From Arctopsyche grandis (Eukaryota > Arthropoda > Insecta > Trichoptera > Hydropsychidae): a stretch of 64,000 bases of DNA. Where the stretch lies: positions 22,230,001 to 22,294,000 of the forward strand of contig NC_135359.1 of NCBI RefSeq assembly GCF_051622035.1. The letters are read 5' to 3'. Numbering within the stretch: position 1 is the first letter of the stretch; each line of letters opens with the position of its first letter. The notes beneath the pieces were generated by a model, which worked only from the letters and a program-made list of their open reading frames with translations, was not told the origin of the DNA and made no database searches. The translations under genes were made by a program, and so were the position numbers. Positions 14,091-27,459 of this stretch are shown here, piece after piece.

Positions 14091-14364
14091 TTAAAAAATT
14101 ATAATTTGACCAAAAATTAAATTTACGATTTTATCTGAATATATACATACATATTTAATTATCACAATAATATTATGATATATGTTCACATCATACTTGG
14201 ATGCAAAATTAACGATAATTCTTCATCAAATCATCGTTCTTTTCCGTATCTTTCTTTAGAAAAGTATTTGGTTACATAGTTACCGATAGCTGTCTCCACT
14301 TAGTCGTTTTCGTCTTCAACGTTCGCTTTCAATTTTCATTTCAACATTCAACATGATGCACGCC

Positions 14365-14764
14365 TCACATAATATGGATGCAATCAATTTTCCACACTCG
14401 TTCAATACCGTTGACTGAAAATTTATCATCAGTCCCAGTGTTACTCTTTTTGTTTACTGTCTTTGTTTTCTCTTTACAATAATATGATCGAAGACAATCG
14501 ATATCTTTCTTCAAATCTTCAGGGGACATATTGTATTTTGTTCCCAAAACTTTTACGGCGTCATTTATTTATTTTTCTATTTAAATTCGTTATACTTATC
14601 CTTGCAATCTTCCATAAAATTGATGAGACATGACGCACGAAAATTTGCAAGAATATCCGACCGGCTCGGTAGTGCGTGCGCTTAACCATGCAATCCGTCA
14701 AAATTCGTCCGTTCAATTCAAACGCATGCGCCAAGTTGTACGAAAAATGAATAAGTGTAGACAT
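14365..14764 (-). pseudogene. MADF-domain gene relic, frameshifted
   Basis: Two minus-strand frames meet at about 14562. The upstream one (14764-14561) ends LWKIARISITNLNRKINK, like the start of a MADF domain (LW......Y.NR.....). The downstream frame, read from about 14565, continues NDAVKVLGTKYNMSPEDL, then LRSYYCKEKTK and NTGTDD, matching the end of MADF domains (LR..Y.rE..K, GAGTDD). A one-base shift separates them. The rest is lost (stop at 14365). MADF is a Myb/SANT-like DNA-binding domain found in insect transcription factors and in PIF/Harbinger accessory proteins; either origin is possible. Confidence 0.62.
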
Positions 14765-15328
14765 AGCTAATGATATCTAGCTTGAAAATCGGTGATGCAA
14801 AAGCTTTCAAAAATTCGATCGATTTTGCACTATCGAATTCTCATAAGCAACTCGTACATATACACAAACAAAGTTATCAATATGTATGATATTGCAGTTT
14901 ATCTGATACAATACGTACATACATACATACTCATACATATATAAGGTATTCCTATTTTAAAAAAAAACTTATATGGATAAATGGCATGTAGCTAAATGCA
15001 CTTTGTGCAATCGAACGCCCCTTAGTCACATTGTTCGTAACCGGATACAAAAGTTACCACAGCCAATTTTCAAATTCAATTTCCTAGGGTTTTTTGTGTA
15101 GGGAAGTGAAAGTGGCTCGCCATTAGTCACACACTCGATCTATAGAATACAACACTCGAGTAAAGAGCAAAATAGATATTGATTTACTTTTTACATAATG
15201 ATCGTTTACATATGAGGCGTTATAAGCGAAAGTGGCACAAGTCCCTTTTCTTCATTTCGAGAAATATTTCGCAAAACATTAAATACATTTTTTTGCGATA
15301 AACAATATTTAAAAACTAGTGTTTTATC

Positions 15329-16304
15329 TAGTGGTGTCACACTAATGGTTTCCATGGGTTTCCGGAAACCCTTTGTTAAAAATCAAAAGTTTCCGGAAAC
15401 CTGTTGTTAAAATTCAATAGTTTCCGGAAACCCGTTATTTAATCTAAAAATGCATATAATTTTTGTCAAAAATTATACAAATCTTGAAAATTTAATGAAC
15501 TTTCATGTAATAGTGACTTGGACAAAAAAAAAATTGGAAACCCGTTGTTCCAAGAATGGGTTGACACCCAGTGGTGTAGTGCTAAATAAAAAAGAACCAG
15601 GTTGGTGTTTCATTTTTACGCCCCCCCCCCCCCCCCCCGCTTTCTTCCATACGAAGAAAAAGGTTGTTTCCTAATATTGGTAGTTCAAATATTTATAAAA
15701 AAATCAAGTAATTATTACCAAATATTCTTACTTGTTGAAATTATGAGCTATTTTCTTATATTTTATAAAAAAACTTCCATAATGCATCCTCTTCAACATC
15801 TTTGATTTTACAAAACCCGTGATTGTGTGTCAACAGCAACATTTCCCTTTAGCAATGCTAAAACCATGTACATATGTATACATATGTCAAAAAACTATCA
15901 AATTTTAACATGTGAATGTAGAAATCACTATTCATTTAAGCTTAGTTCTCTTATTTTATCCATCCTCGAGTGCGTATGGTCAATAGTTCAAAGAATGTTT
16001 TCTTTCGAAGTTTTGGGTGGTTTTAGATAAAAAAGCCAATACATTTCATTAAACGTCTTTTAAGTTTTGAATGTGCTCAGATTACTATTCGATTGTTGTC
16101 ATCAAGTGTTAGAACGAGAGTCTGCTCACAATATTTGGAATACAAAATTTTATATGAAATTTTAGTCAAAATATTTTTTAATTGTACTCGAAAAACAATG
16201 TTTATATCAATCAAAGTGCCAGGACAGCGACCTGGCTCAAAAAGAAGTACCAGAGCGGCGACCTTCCCCGACCTGGCCCGACTACACCACTGTTGACACC
16301 ACTG
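15329..16304. mobile_element. Outer hAT-like MITE (about 250 bp) split by a second element
   Basis: The left end TAGTGGTGTCA (15329) pairs with TGACACCACTG ending at 16304. Imperfect 8-bp flanks are GTTTTATC and GTTGTACC. Its left half carries three copies of the palindrome GGTTTCCGGAAACC (first two) or a variant, at 15357-15432, spaced about 35 bp. The interior is displaced by the element at 15569-16292. Confidence 0.7.
15569..16292. mobile_element. Inner hAT-like element with 8-bp target duplication
   Basis: Starts CAGTGGTGTAGT and ends with the complement ACTACACCACTG. Perfect 8-bp repeats TTGACACC occupy 15561-15568 and 16293-16300. Contains a run of about 19 C (15619-15638). On the minus strand a weak KRTFSTI-like string near 15990 may be a transposase remnant, but the frame is broken. 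724 bp. Confidence 0.83.
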
Positions 16305-16454
16305 GTTGTACCCGATGAAATATCATCGCATGGGTGTTGGCATATTAAGTTATTAAATTAAAAGAAATGTATCGGTCCTGTGTTCGATCCGCACGTTATC
16401 GGATTTTTTTCAAATACCTTTTAAATATCTTTAATTTAATATTTATATTTAATT

Positions 16455-16720
16455 GTTTAACCTACATGTAAACAATATAAAATACCAATAGAAATATGAA
16501 TGAATTAAATAAATTTCCAATAGATGGCGGTAAATTCCCAGAGATTTAGCGCAGTTTATTTGCGTAGAAGAAACATTGGTATCGAACAATATATATAGAA
16601 GTTTTTTTTCTTTTGTTCGACGTACATATGCATGTCGAATCGAAACAACTATTATAGTACGGCGAGCGTTATCTCAGACAGACAGACAGACGGAATAGCG
16701 ATATTATATACATATATGAT
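16455..16720 (+). repeat. Second copy of the 49.3-49.57 kb repeat segment
   Basis: It matches the reverse complement of 49290-49565 by eye over most of its length, including AATAGATGGCGGTAAATT, ATGTCGAATCGAAACAAC and the GACA run at 16676-16691. It lacks the downstream part found in the 48-49 kb copy. Confidence 0.68.
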
Positions 16721-17329
16721 ACTGGTGGCCTGTAATCAGATAAATGCTATATTAATAGAAGTGGCTTTAGGCGTCATATTGTTGTCAAGTGACGATTGTC
16801 CACAGACAATCCTAAATAATTTTAATTAATAATTTTAAGTCGTATTTGATGCTTGGTGCTCGACGTATGTCCGATAAAAACTTCTCTGTTTATTTATATT
16901 ACTCGCAAGATGGGCAAACATCGGTAAAAATTGGACAATGCATTCAAAAACACAACATGTGATACATTTTTATAAGTAAATTGATCCGATTGTATTCCGT
17001 GCGTTGTAGCGTATTTACAAAGACGTACGGCGTAATATTGACAACAATTATTTATTCGTAAGGGCCCTTCTATTATTATTACATTTCTCTGCCTGTAGTA
17101 CGTTTATTCTGCTTTTCCGAGATTCTGAACATATCGAATCAAAAGAAGTGATAACAATTTGTGAATTAAGTCAAACGGAAATAGTATTTTTGGAACTGAA
17201 TATTGGACTTCTGCCACATTCAAATATAACGGCTCATATATTGAATAACAACTACACACCTTAACTATAACACATTGGATATATGTACGTATATGTAAGT
17301 AATTGAAATATTAGATACATTCGTACAAT

Positions 17330-17640
17330 ATTGCCTCTCGTTAACACATCCCCAGCCGCGCGGAGACTTCGATTAATTTTCTCTTTTTTGTCGCGTGCTC
17401 TTCAAAGACGCAACTGTGTGTCAAAGTTCGCAAATTGGTTAGTGTGTGTATGTGCGGTCCCTTTGGGCCATCCAGCCTCACCGGCGAGTCACAAAGGGCC
17501 TCCGTTTGATCGCGCGCCGAAACGGCCGCCGCCGCGCACTAATGTCCCGCCACGTCGATTGATTGACTTAATGCGTGAATACGTAAACAGAACGTGCACA
17601 GGGCAGCACTAGACCCTTGGGAATCATTTTGATTCATTTT
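17330..17640. promoter_or_regulatory. GC-rich island
   Basis: CpG-rich (GCGCGCCGAAACGGCCGCCG) next to GATTGATTGACTTAATGCG, which contains a Pbx/Hox-like TGATTGA. No gene signature. Confidence 0.28.
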
Positions 17641-18059
17641 AAATTACTTTTAATCCACGTAGGTGGTCTTCAGTATGGAAATGCGTCGCTAATTGTATTC
17701 GGGTTCAAAACAATTCTCAAACTTTACTATTACACAGTAACTGTAATGAAATTTTGACAGCCATAGCTTTGTGATTCTTTACTCTACTATTCACCGAAAT
17801 TAACGGAAGACATTTTATTCAATCAATTATTTATTCATTCAATTCATTCAATTCAATATATGTACACCAGCCATTACAGATCGTGACGAGTGTACTACAC
17901 AGATCGAGAAACACACCAAATTATATGTATATTAATACAAATTATTACATAATTTGAAATTATACATTACATCTATGGTCAAACATAGCAAAGTGCATTG
18001 CAAACATCGTATACAATACGATTAACAAACATTTGTACAACAATGCGATTTTTATCATC

Positions 18060-18290
18060 CAAAGAGACATCTATGGAGAGAAACCCGGCGAACCTTGAGA
18101 TATAACAACCTTGAGAGAAATGGAGAGGGAAAGCCAATTTTGCAGGAATCGTTTCAATAAAAATCAGAAAAAATGGCAAAATCGGATAGGAATCAACCGA
18201 CCTGTTCACAAACCAAGGTCTGGTGTGACTCGAACTCATAACCACACTGACCATAGCAATATAATATGCTAATCACTAGTGCAAAAGTAC
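18060..18290 (-). mobile_element. tRNA-derived SINE, degraded
   Basis: On the minus strand the head GATTAGCATATT and GTTATGAGTTCGAGTCAC lead into CCAGACCTTGGTTTGTGA and AACAGGTCGGTTGATTCC, the same order as in the 22.7-kb copy. Confidence 0.6.
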
Positions 18291-18634
18291 AAACATGCTG
18301 CATAGTTATTTAGCATAGTTTGTGTAGTCCTAGTGATTCTGCATAATCATATGTATCTACCGCTACGAATATGATAATATCTATCTGATTTGCTATTGCC
18401 AATATCAACCCCAATGTATGTATATTAACATGTTTTTTTATGTACATATGTACGTACATAATATGTGACTGGAACAAAAAATGAAAATTCTGGATGACCT
18501 ACGATAGACCTTTTTTTCTCCGGCCCAATTAATTTTGTACATGAATCAAGTTCATATATTTTATGTAAGTATATCGAGCATAAAATGGCTTAGCATTAGT
18601 TTTACTTTAGAAACTTTACTATCTCATGAGACAA

Positions 18635-18860
18635 TTAGCCGGTGGTTGCGTTGATGCTAACCACTGAATGGTTCCCGAGTTCAAGGCCTAGGTTGACCTC
18701 GATTCCTCACAAATTTGGCAAAACCACTATGCCACCACTATTTGAATATGATTTCATATTTATATCTATAAATTCGTGTATGTACAAGAATAATACCATA
18801 GATATCGCCCAGGGGCAACTCGTAATGGAATCATGGAAAAATATAAATTATAAATAAATG
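18635..18860 (+). mobile_element. SINE variant with GGTGGTTGCGTT head
   Basis: Head GGTGGTTGCGTTGATGCTAA and B-box-like GAGTTCAAGGCC, with a short body. The tail is ACCATAGATATCGCCCAGGG ... CGTAATGG, followed by AAATAAAT. The same variant occurs at 28.4 kb. Confidence 0.7.
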
Positions 18861-18984
18861 TTTAAATGCAGAAAATGACGCTTGGAGAGAAAGAGAAATA
18901 ACCTTTAGTGAAATCACCTTCTCAAAAAGTCATATGAAGTCGGAAAATACTTAATATATAAGGATTATCAAATTTAATATCACT

Positions 18985-19075
18985 AAATTATTTATTTATT
19001 TATTATAGTTTGGACCATCTTTTAACGCCACAAAAGTCAAAAATATAACAGAAAAGAAATAAAATAATAAATATA
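18985..19075 (-). repeat. Degraded repeat tail
   Basis: TTATTTATTTATTATAGTTT (18992 on) then GGACCATCTTTTAACGCCAC and AAAATATAACAGAAAAGAAA resembles the start of the repeat at 48.24 kb. Confidence 0.42.
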
Positions 19076-19439
19076 ATTATACAATCTTTAAATTCGTTGA
19101 TTTATCTCATTTGGCATTTATCTTATTGTTGAATAGACACTTGAAATTACAAAATGTAATATTTGTAGTAGACTTGCATAACTAAATATGGGTGGCAGTA
19201 GCATTCACCGTTCCGACCCGATATTCGGCAATTTTATCATTAAAGTACGATAAATGATTTTGTCTTCGACTTCAACTAAAATATCTATGTACATTGCAAT
19301 AACATACATAGTATAATCGGAATTTGAAGTTGTGAAAATAACTTTTGACGGATCATTAATTGCAAAAACTACAAATAAATGTCTTCGCGTGAATCAATTT
19401 AGAAAAAATAGGCTTGTGCATTAAAAATTGAATTATTTT

Positions 19440-19800
19440 AATTTTAGCGATCACCTAGTACGATACTGTGCACTAAGCTATGCAAGTTACTCGAGGACGG
19501 GTGCCGGCGTGCTTTCGCAAAGGCAGACGAGACCAGTTCGAAGCTCGACGACGAGACTGATGGTTGACAGTTGACAGGCCGGCGGTGCAACTCAAAGGCG
19601 ACGAGGTGCAGTCGGTGCATCGGCCGATGCACACGCATCCGACAATCGGTACTCGCTTGCACATCGCGATACTGACTGCGCCGCTGTAAGACTCGATTAA
19701 ACAAAATCTGGAAAAGAGCGGTCGCCCCCACATTTTCAATTTATTAAATTGGCCGAGTCGTGTCGCGACCGCGATTGTTTGTACGGCGACAAATGTACGA
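19440..19800 (-). promoter_or_regulatory. Candidate promoter and non-coding first exon
   Basis: A GC-rich, CpG-containing block in AT-rich surroundings. On the minus strand it has CAACCATCAGTCTCGTCGTC at about 19565-19545, an insect initiator-like TCAGTC, followed by TCG/GTC-rich sequence. About 110 bp further on is a possible donor, CTAG|GTGATCG (about 19453). No TATA box is seen. The overlapping frame (19473-19871, minus) has no recognisable domain. Could equally be an enhancer. Confidence 0.3.
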
Positions 19801-19965
19801 ATAAGTAATTTAGATTTAAAAACTCCAAAACAACTTAGAAGACATTCTGTGACATTATAAGTGAAATCCATTTTAATCGTCCATAGAAAAATTTATATCA
19901 AACTTGACAAAGTCTTAAACGTATATACATATGTACATGTGGAAGTATTATTTGCAAAACACATG

Positions 19966-20185
19966 GGTGAGAGGTATGATTAAAGTAGCTGACATTTTGG
20001 AGTGAATGAATGAATGATTGAAGTGGCAATAAGTAATGGACGAAAATGGATGTATGGAAGGCCTCGGTGCGATAGAAAGGCATAGATAGTATGGAAACTG
20101 TGGAATTAGGTGGTTGACTGTATCTCAGAACAGTAATAAATGAAAGCGTGTTGGAAGAGATTTTCATCCAACAGTGAATGTAGAG
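19966..20185 (+). pseudogene. RTE LINE 3' fragment, strongly degraded
   Basis: It aligns by eye with the RTE segment from GTGAGAAATATGACAAGGGT to the CATCCAGCAGTGGATG end (here CATCCAACAGTGAATG at about 20165). Several deletions and no open frame; this is an old copy. Confidence 0.6.
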
Positions 20186-20189
20186 CGAC

Positions 20190-21075
20190 TGTAAAACAAG
20201 GATGACGAATTTATAAATTGAATAAAATATGATTAATTCATTATTTTATTCAACGCATTGCTTGTGTATGCTTTATATGCTTGCATACAGCCGTGGACAA
20301 AAATGTATTAGGCCACTTGTAATTAAAATGGTTTTCCCCGAAAATACTCGGATATTTGGAACGGCCACTATGCATCGCATCTTCCTCAAACATGCTTCCT
20401 CTATATTTTAGTCCTACTTTCTCTTCCTTGAGTTATTTATTATTTAAAAAAACGAAATGTCCATTTTGTCCATACAAATCAGTGTTTCAAGATAAGTGGT
20501 TTCGTCACAATATTTTTATCACTTCCTTTTTACTTTTCTGATTTTTTATAATGATCTTCTTTTAATTGAATAATGCCAAAAACACAGTAATCGATTGAAG
20601 GGTAAAAGGTTAACATTTTTAAAGGTTGGGATAAAAAAAAATCAAACAAATTAAAATATCGCGATGTGCGGTCCAAACGAAATTAAATGGATACAGTGAG
20701 ATTGGTTCTATAAAAAAAAAATCGATCAATAACGGGAAGAATAAGGAAGAGAATACTGTTTCAAGTTCTTATTTTAACGACCATGTCTTTTAAAATCCCG
20801 AAAATGAACCTTTTGAGCTAACTGGAGAAAGGAAAAGGGAATGAAGCATAAAATTTTCTTCCCGAATCGTAAGAAGACGTATGACGGAAGTTTTCATAAA
20901 TTATTTTAAGAAAACGTTTGTCTAACATATTTTCATTTCATTTGACCTATCGCCGTCTTAATGAATTTTGATTCATTTCCGTATTTAAATATTCTTAGCG
21001 TTTTACGTACGCATATGTATGTATATATGTACATATGTATGCTCGCTTTGCATACTATGCCCATTTGAATGATGC
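20190..21075. other. AT-rich intergenic DNA, nothing recognised
   Basis: No exon, RNA gene or element with readable ends. Some homopolymer A runs. Confidence 0.5.
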
Positions 21076-21079
21076 ATGC

Positions 21080-21330
21080 TAAAGTTAGGGGCAATTATAG
21101 ATCTTCCTCGTTCCATGTCTCCCTTCCGACTTTGTTCCCGCTTTTGTGCTCTGGCAATTAATAGTCGAGGGAACGAAAGCAGTTGGGGACGAAACAGGAA
21201 TTGGGATAATTTGGAACTGGGCAGGATCCTGAGGGAGATGCGAGTGCGGAGGGTGTGCTCCTCTACATATATTCTAAATAGGCGCATGACGCATAAATTA
21301 TGCAAGTGCATAGACCATTTGCAAAACGCT
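21080..21330. promoter_or_regulatory. GC-richer block
   Basis: Unique sequence with CGCATGACGCATAAATTATG (about 21281-21301). Frames on both strands are of similar length, so coding is unlikely. Confidence 0.2.
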
Positions 21331-22209
21331 CATTTTCATATGATATATTACAAGTACATATTAGTATTATATTTATAAAATATTGATCTTCTGTTTTATT
21401 TATTTATATTTGAAAAATTGCCAACTGAAGAAACTTTTTATTATTTTAATTAAAATTTTTCAATAACTTATTCGTAGACCTATTAAAAATATATATGAAA
21501 GGGCACAATCGAACCGTTACATTGGAATTATTTCGCATATAGGTAATAAAATAATTTACGATCACGTTTTGCGTAATAATACCAATCGCCAAATACGCTC
21601 GAATTCGAATTTGGCATTTTGGAAATTGGAATTGTGTTCTCATTATCGCAAACATCCAGACGTCACGCGACGCTAATGGGTCGGTCACACGTTATTTTAG
21701 TGTATAAAAATACACACTGGTCAAAACTAATGGCGTTTCTAACGGTCATCGTATTTATGTGTAGTTTGCATGCTCTTAAGCCGTTTTCCGTAACGCTTAT
21801 TTATTTTTTTACACACTTTTTTGCCGGCAAAAAAACCACTTTTAGACACATATGGCGAAAGGGAATCGATTCGATAAACATATAACGGCGCTTCTCAAAC
21901 TTTTCAGTAGTTACACTTTGAGAGTCACCGTTCCAAACATGACCAACTATGTACACGTCTAACTTTTCTACCAATAAAATCGTATATGCAATTTTCGGAC
22001 TTGCCAGTCACTGTATACTTTATTTGCATGCATTTTTGTACTAGTGTATTAAAAACGAAAGCGTGGTATATTGATGGACCGCGGTTGACGGTTTGGTAGA
22101 TCTGTTTTCGGCAAACTTTCGGTATGTAGATATAATGTGTAGGTAATGGCCGCGGGCGCCCACATAAATATGTATGGGTCTCCGCGGCCGGTATTGATCC
22201 GACAAGCCA

Positions 22210-22290
22210 GCCTCCCACCCACCCACCCACCCACCCGACACCCCAGCTAGCCTGCACCCGACATGCACATCTGCACACATACACACACAC
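22210..22290. repeat. (CCCA)n and (AC)n simple repeats in a GC-rich stretch
   Basis: CCCACCCACCCACCCACCC at 22216-22234 and an ACACACACAC run at 22276-22288. The long minus-strand frames here (Gly-Gly-Trp-Val repeats) come from the tetranucleotide. Confidence 0.9.
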
Positions 22291-22711
22291 ATACATACGC
22301 TGGAGTGCAGGGGCGTAGGCGTCGCATTCGCACGACCGAATGGTCAGGTGTCGTATCTCATCGGGGGAAAAATGCTATTTTTAATTGTGTTTTGTAATTA
22401 TTTATTAATTCATGTTAATTTTTATTTTTTAGTTGTGTGTGTGTGAGTATTTTATGAATGTGCAGAGTTCCGTTTGAGTTGCACGCTTTGTGCAGGATGT
22501 GGTGAAATCTTTAAATGCTTGCGGTGTAAGTGAGGTGCATTTTTGTCATTTTATTGCTACGTGCGTTTTTACTCCGACGAAGAGTGATTGATAAAGTGCT
22601 TTTTTTATGTTTATGGGTTCAAATGAAAGTAGATACCTTTGAATAATAACATCCAGGGTGTTTCAAAGTAACACTTCATACATATGTATATTGCATGCCC
22701 AATAGTATTAC

Positions 22712-23160
22712 ACCAGCAGCGTGGACTAGTGTTTAGCATTTTTAATACATATGCTTTCGAACATAGTGGTCACGAGTTCGAGTTCCACTATTTTCTGCTG
22801 GCCAGACCTTGGTTTGTGACTCCAGGTCGATCGTTTCCTATCAGAGTTTGCTAATTTATCTGACTTTCATCGGAAAGGCTCCAAAAAATTGGCAACCTTT
22901 ACCCATTTCTCGCAATGTTCGAGTTATCAGTATAAAAAATTCTGCAATTTTGTCCATAAATATCTCGAAAATATTGAGTTTTTCAGCATCCCAAAGTTTG
23001 ACGATTTAAAAAAAATGCTCCCAAAATGTAAGTTTATCAAAAAAATTATCCATAGATGTTTTTAAATGCTTTGTTAAAATTATTCAAGAAAATTGTATAT
23101 CAATGTTTGTAATTGGCCAGGAAGGCGCATTAGGATTTACCTGTTAGACCTTTTTGGTAT
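22712..23160 (+). mobile_element. tRNA-derived SINE, long copy
   Basis: Same head (GTGTTTAGCAT..., GAGTTCGAGTTCC) and body (GTGACTCCAGGTCGATCG, CCAAAAAATTGGCAACC) as the 12.2-kb copy. It ends with GGCGCATTAGGATTTACCTG, the tail also found in the LINE-like repeat at 34.08 kb. Confidence 0.77.
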
Positions 23161-23284
23161 ATATGTACATATGCATATGTATGTATGTAAAATAAAATAA
23201 AAGATAGTGGGCGCAGTAGAAGAAGTTAAAATTATTCATATGTAAGTCAAATCATTGACATGTGTACTAATAAAGAAGAAATAA

Positions 23285-23800
23285 AAAAAGAGACATGTGA
23301 AATTAGGATAAAGTGCATTTGGGCGAATGATTGATGTATTAAAATCTAATATGCCTGAAGAAAAAGTTCTTCGATCAATGTGTTTTGCCAGTGTTGACGT
23401 ATGGATGAGAAACTTGGGCATTAAATGCCAGAATGCTGCATAAATATCCAGTGCAAGTATAGAACGCTGTAAGCTTGGTATATAAAGGAGATATACATAT
23501 AGAAAATTCGATACATGGTAGAGAGTATGACAAGAGCAATTGATATAATGGAGATAGTAAAGAGATTTAAATGTCAACGGACGGGTCACGTGGCTTGAAG
23601 AACAGATAAAAAAGGTCCTCAAATTATACCCGAGAGAATGTAAAAGGTTGTACGGAAGGCCGCATGGGATATGGGTGGATGAAATCAGAAAAAAATGTGG
23701 GACGAGAAGGATGAGATTGCTCAAAACAGAGACGAATGAAGTGTGTTGGAGAGATCGTCGTCCAGCAATGGATCGTGAATGGCTGAGGATGATGATAAGT
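23285..23800 (+). pseudogene. RTE LINE 3' fragment, degraded
   Basis: It contains recognisable blocks in RTE order: the GTGCATTTGGGCGAATGA start, TTTTGCCAGTGTTGACGTAT, the GAACGCTGTAAGCTTGG block, a GGTCACGTGGCTTGAAGAA block, and the end AATGGCTGAGGATGATGAT. It is full of frameshifts and stops. The minus-strand open frame over 23236-23724 is a shadow. Confidence 0.8.
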
Positions 23801-23954
23801 ATGTAAATATGAGTCCAAAATATTCTCCATCCGCATTTTTCAATTTAAAACCATCTTATTAGATATCCCACGGAATTCTATACAAACTTGAGTTTTGAAA
23901 GAGATCCATTCCGTTTTGATCCAACTTTCACCTGCCCGAACAATTTGGCTGATT

Positions 23955-23998
23955 ATGCTTAAAAATTCTGATATATTAATATCAGAATTTTTAAGCAT
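23955..23998. repeat. Perfect 20-bp hairpin palindrome
   Basis: ATGCTTAAAAATTCTGATAT, a 4-base loop ATTA, and the exact complement. It stands alone in AT-rich DNA, about 150 bp after an RTE fragment. Confidence 0.9.
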
Positions 23999-24544
23999 AT
24001 TCACCAGAACATATTCGTGAGTCATCCAAACCATTAAGCTGCTTTAGATCATATGGATTATATTAATGAATATTTTTTAATCATACCCTGAATCAGACAC
24101 TGAAATACATCATTTGTATAGAATAATGCATTCAAAATGTTTAATCAACACATTAACAGTTCATCATCATCTGACATACAACAATTTGTTGTTTCTTTAA
24201 CATTCCTCTAATGGATTGAACTATAAATTACACATACACATATTATACTCATATATTTATACATATTATACTCAAAGGTTGCCATACATATGTACATTCA
24301 TACACGTATGCAACTTTCGAACGGCAATAACGTGCATCCCATACACGCTCACACACAAAAACACGTCCACCAGGAATGGGTAAGGGTTCGAAGGAGGTCA
24401 CCATAAATATTTCCGGGACGCGCTAGGATTTTCATATGATCGAATGGCGGATTCGGCGTTTCGCATCTTCGGCCTATTCCCACCGGGACACTATATACAT
24501 TATTACGGGCAACTTTTATTGCCACCCCCTCCAACCCTCCTCTT

Positions 24545-24835
24545 CACCCCCCCCCCCTCATACGCCTGTATAAGTGGACGAAAATTCGGGACAACTCCTC
24601 CTCCTTTCCCGTCCCTATATCACTTTATAGGCGGCCGATACGCCATGAATCTCAACGCTTTTAATCTAAATGGCCGGTGGTGGTGGTGGTGGTGGTTCGA
24701 CCCCGCGCAGAATCGAATTCGGCTTTTTACACCCCTTTCGACGAACACCCCGCGATTTTTTTACTATCGGAATATGCGTACGTATATGCATATATACATA
24801 TTTTAGTGTGAGCGTGTGTGTGTGTGTGTGTGTAT
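24545..24835. repeat. Simple repeats: poly-C, (GGT)n, (GT)n
   Basis: C-run at 24547-24557, GGTGGTGGTGGTGGTGGT at 24676-24695 and (GT)n at 24813-24833. Overlapping frames with poly-Trp, poly-Gly or poly-Pro are artefacts. Confidence 0.92.
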
Positions 24836-25012
24836 GCGCGCGTTTTGGTATAACCATTCTTCACGTTTAGCGATAGGGCATCTCCCCCATGAGGTGAGCC
24901 ACCCGCTGCGAACGAAAGGGATGAAGACGTAACCACTCTAGAATTCCATTATCTTATCTTGTTATTTATTACAGGCATGATTTTAACGAATATATTGTAA
25001 TTATATTTCTAT

Positions 25013-25014
<2 letters not shown>

Positions 25015-25073
<59 letters not shown>
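25015..25073. repeat. (TA)n microsatellite
   Basis: About 29 TA units in AT-rich DNA, with no LINE attached. Confidence 0.97.
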
Positions 25074-25078
<5 letters not shown>

Positions 25079-25570
25079 TTATTCAATTATCTTCAAAGTA
25101 ACTTGTATACTACATATGTACATATTTGTTAGTAGATAATGCAATATGGATCTAATTGAATTTATGTATACCATATATAATATTTCATAACACTACAATT
25201 TTTAGTGTTAATACATATTTAATATATGTATACCTTTATATATTTGTATGTTTTATATGCAATTTATTAAACAAAATAATTTTTAATTGTTGCTTAAGTT
25301 TATAATACATATGATAGAAATATATAGAAAAAAATGCAAATTTAGAAAGTATAGGAATTTGAATCAGTTTTAGGAAAAATAGGCAATTATTATACCGAGT
25401 TAACGATAAGACAAGTTATGTGAAGTTGTGTATTGCTCTAATATCCACTGAGATTAGCACAAATATGTATGAATGGAAATCAAATGAATGGAAAATCGGT
25501 ACAATTTTAAAACTTTTATTTAATCGGAAAACGCATCGATTTATACTGACATACGAAGATGTATCGATTC

Positions 25571-27240
<1,670 letters not shown>

Positions 27241-27245
<5 letters not shown>

Positions 27246-27262
27246 GATGATGATGATGATGA

Positions 27263-27343
<81 letters not shown>
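27241..27343. repeat. (ATG)n then (TA)n at the RTE 3' end
   Basis: Eight ATG units follow the RTE stop codon region, then about 39 TA units. Confidence 0.97.
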
Positions 27344-27348
<5 letters not shown>

Positions 27349-27459
27349 GTTGAGTATAACAAAATGTACGTATGTAGTGCAGCAGAGTATTTATTCGCCA
27401 CAAAATTTCTCAGAATCAACGTTCTTCGAAGTGAGCGGGTCATAAAGGGTTAACACGTG

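Noticed and set aside
19473..19871. 132-codon minus-strand frame
   Set aside because: Cys/Arg-rich with no domain; more consistent with a CpG-rich promoter or first-exon region.
22041..22296. Gly-Trp-Val repeat proteins on the minus strand
   Set aside because: Produced by the (CCCA)n tetranucleotide repeat.
23236..23724. 162-codon minus-strand frame
   Set aside because: Antisense shadow of a decayed RTE fragment on the plus strand.
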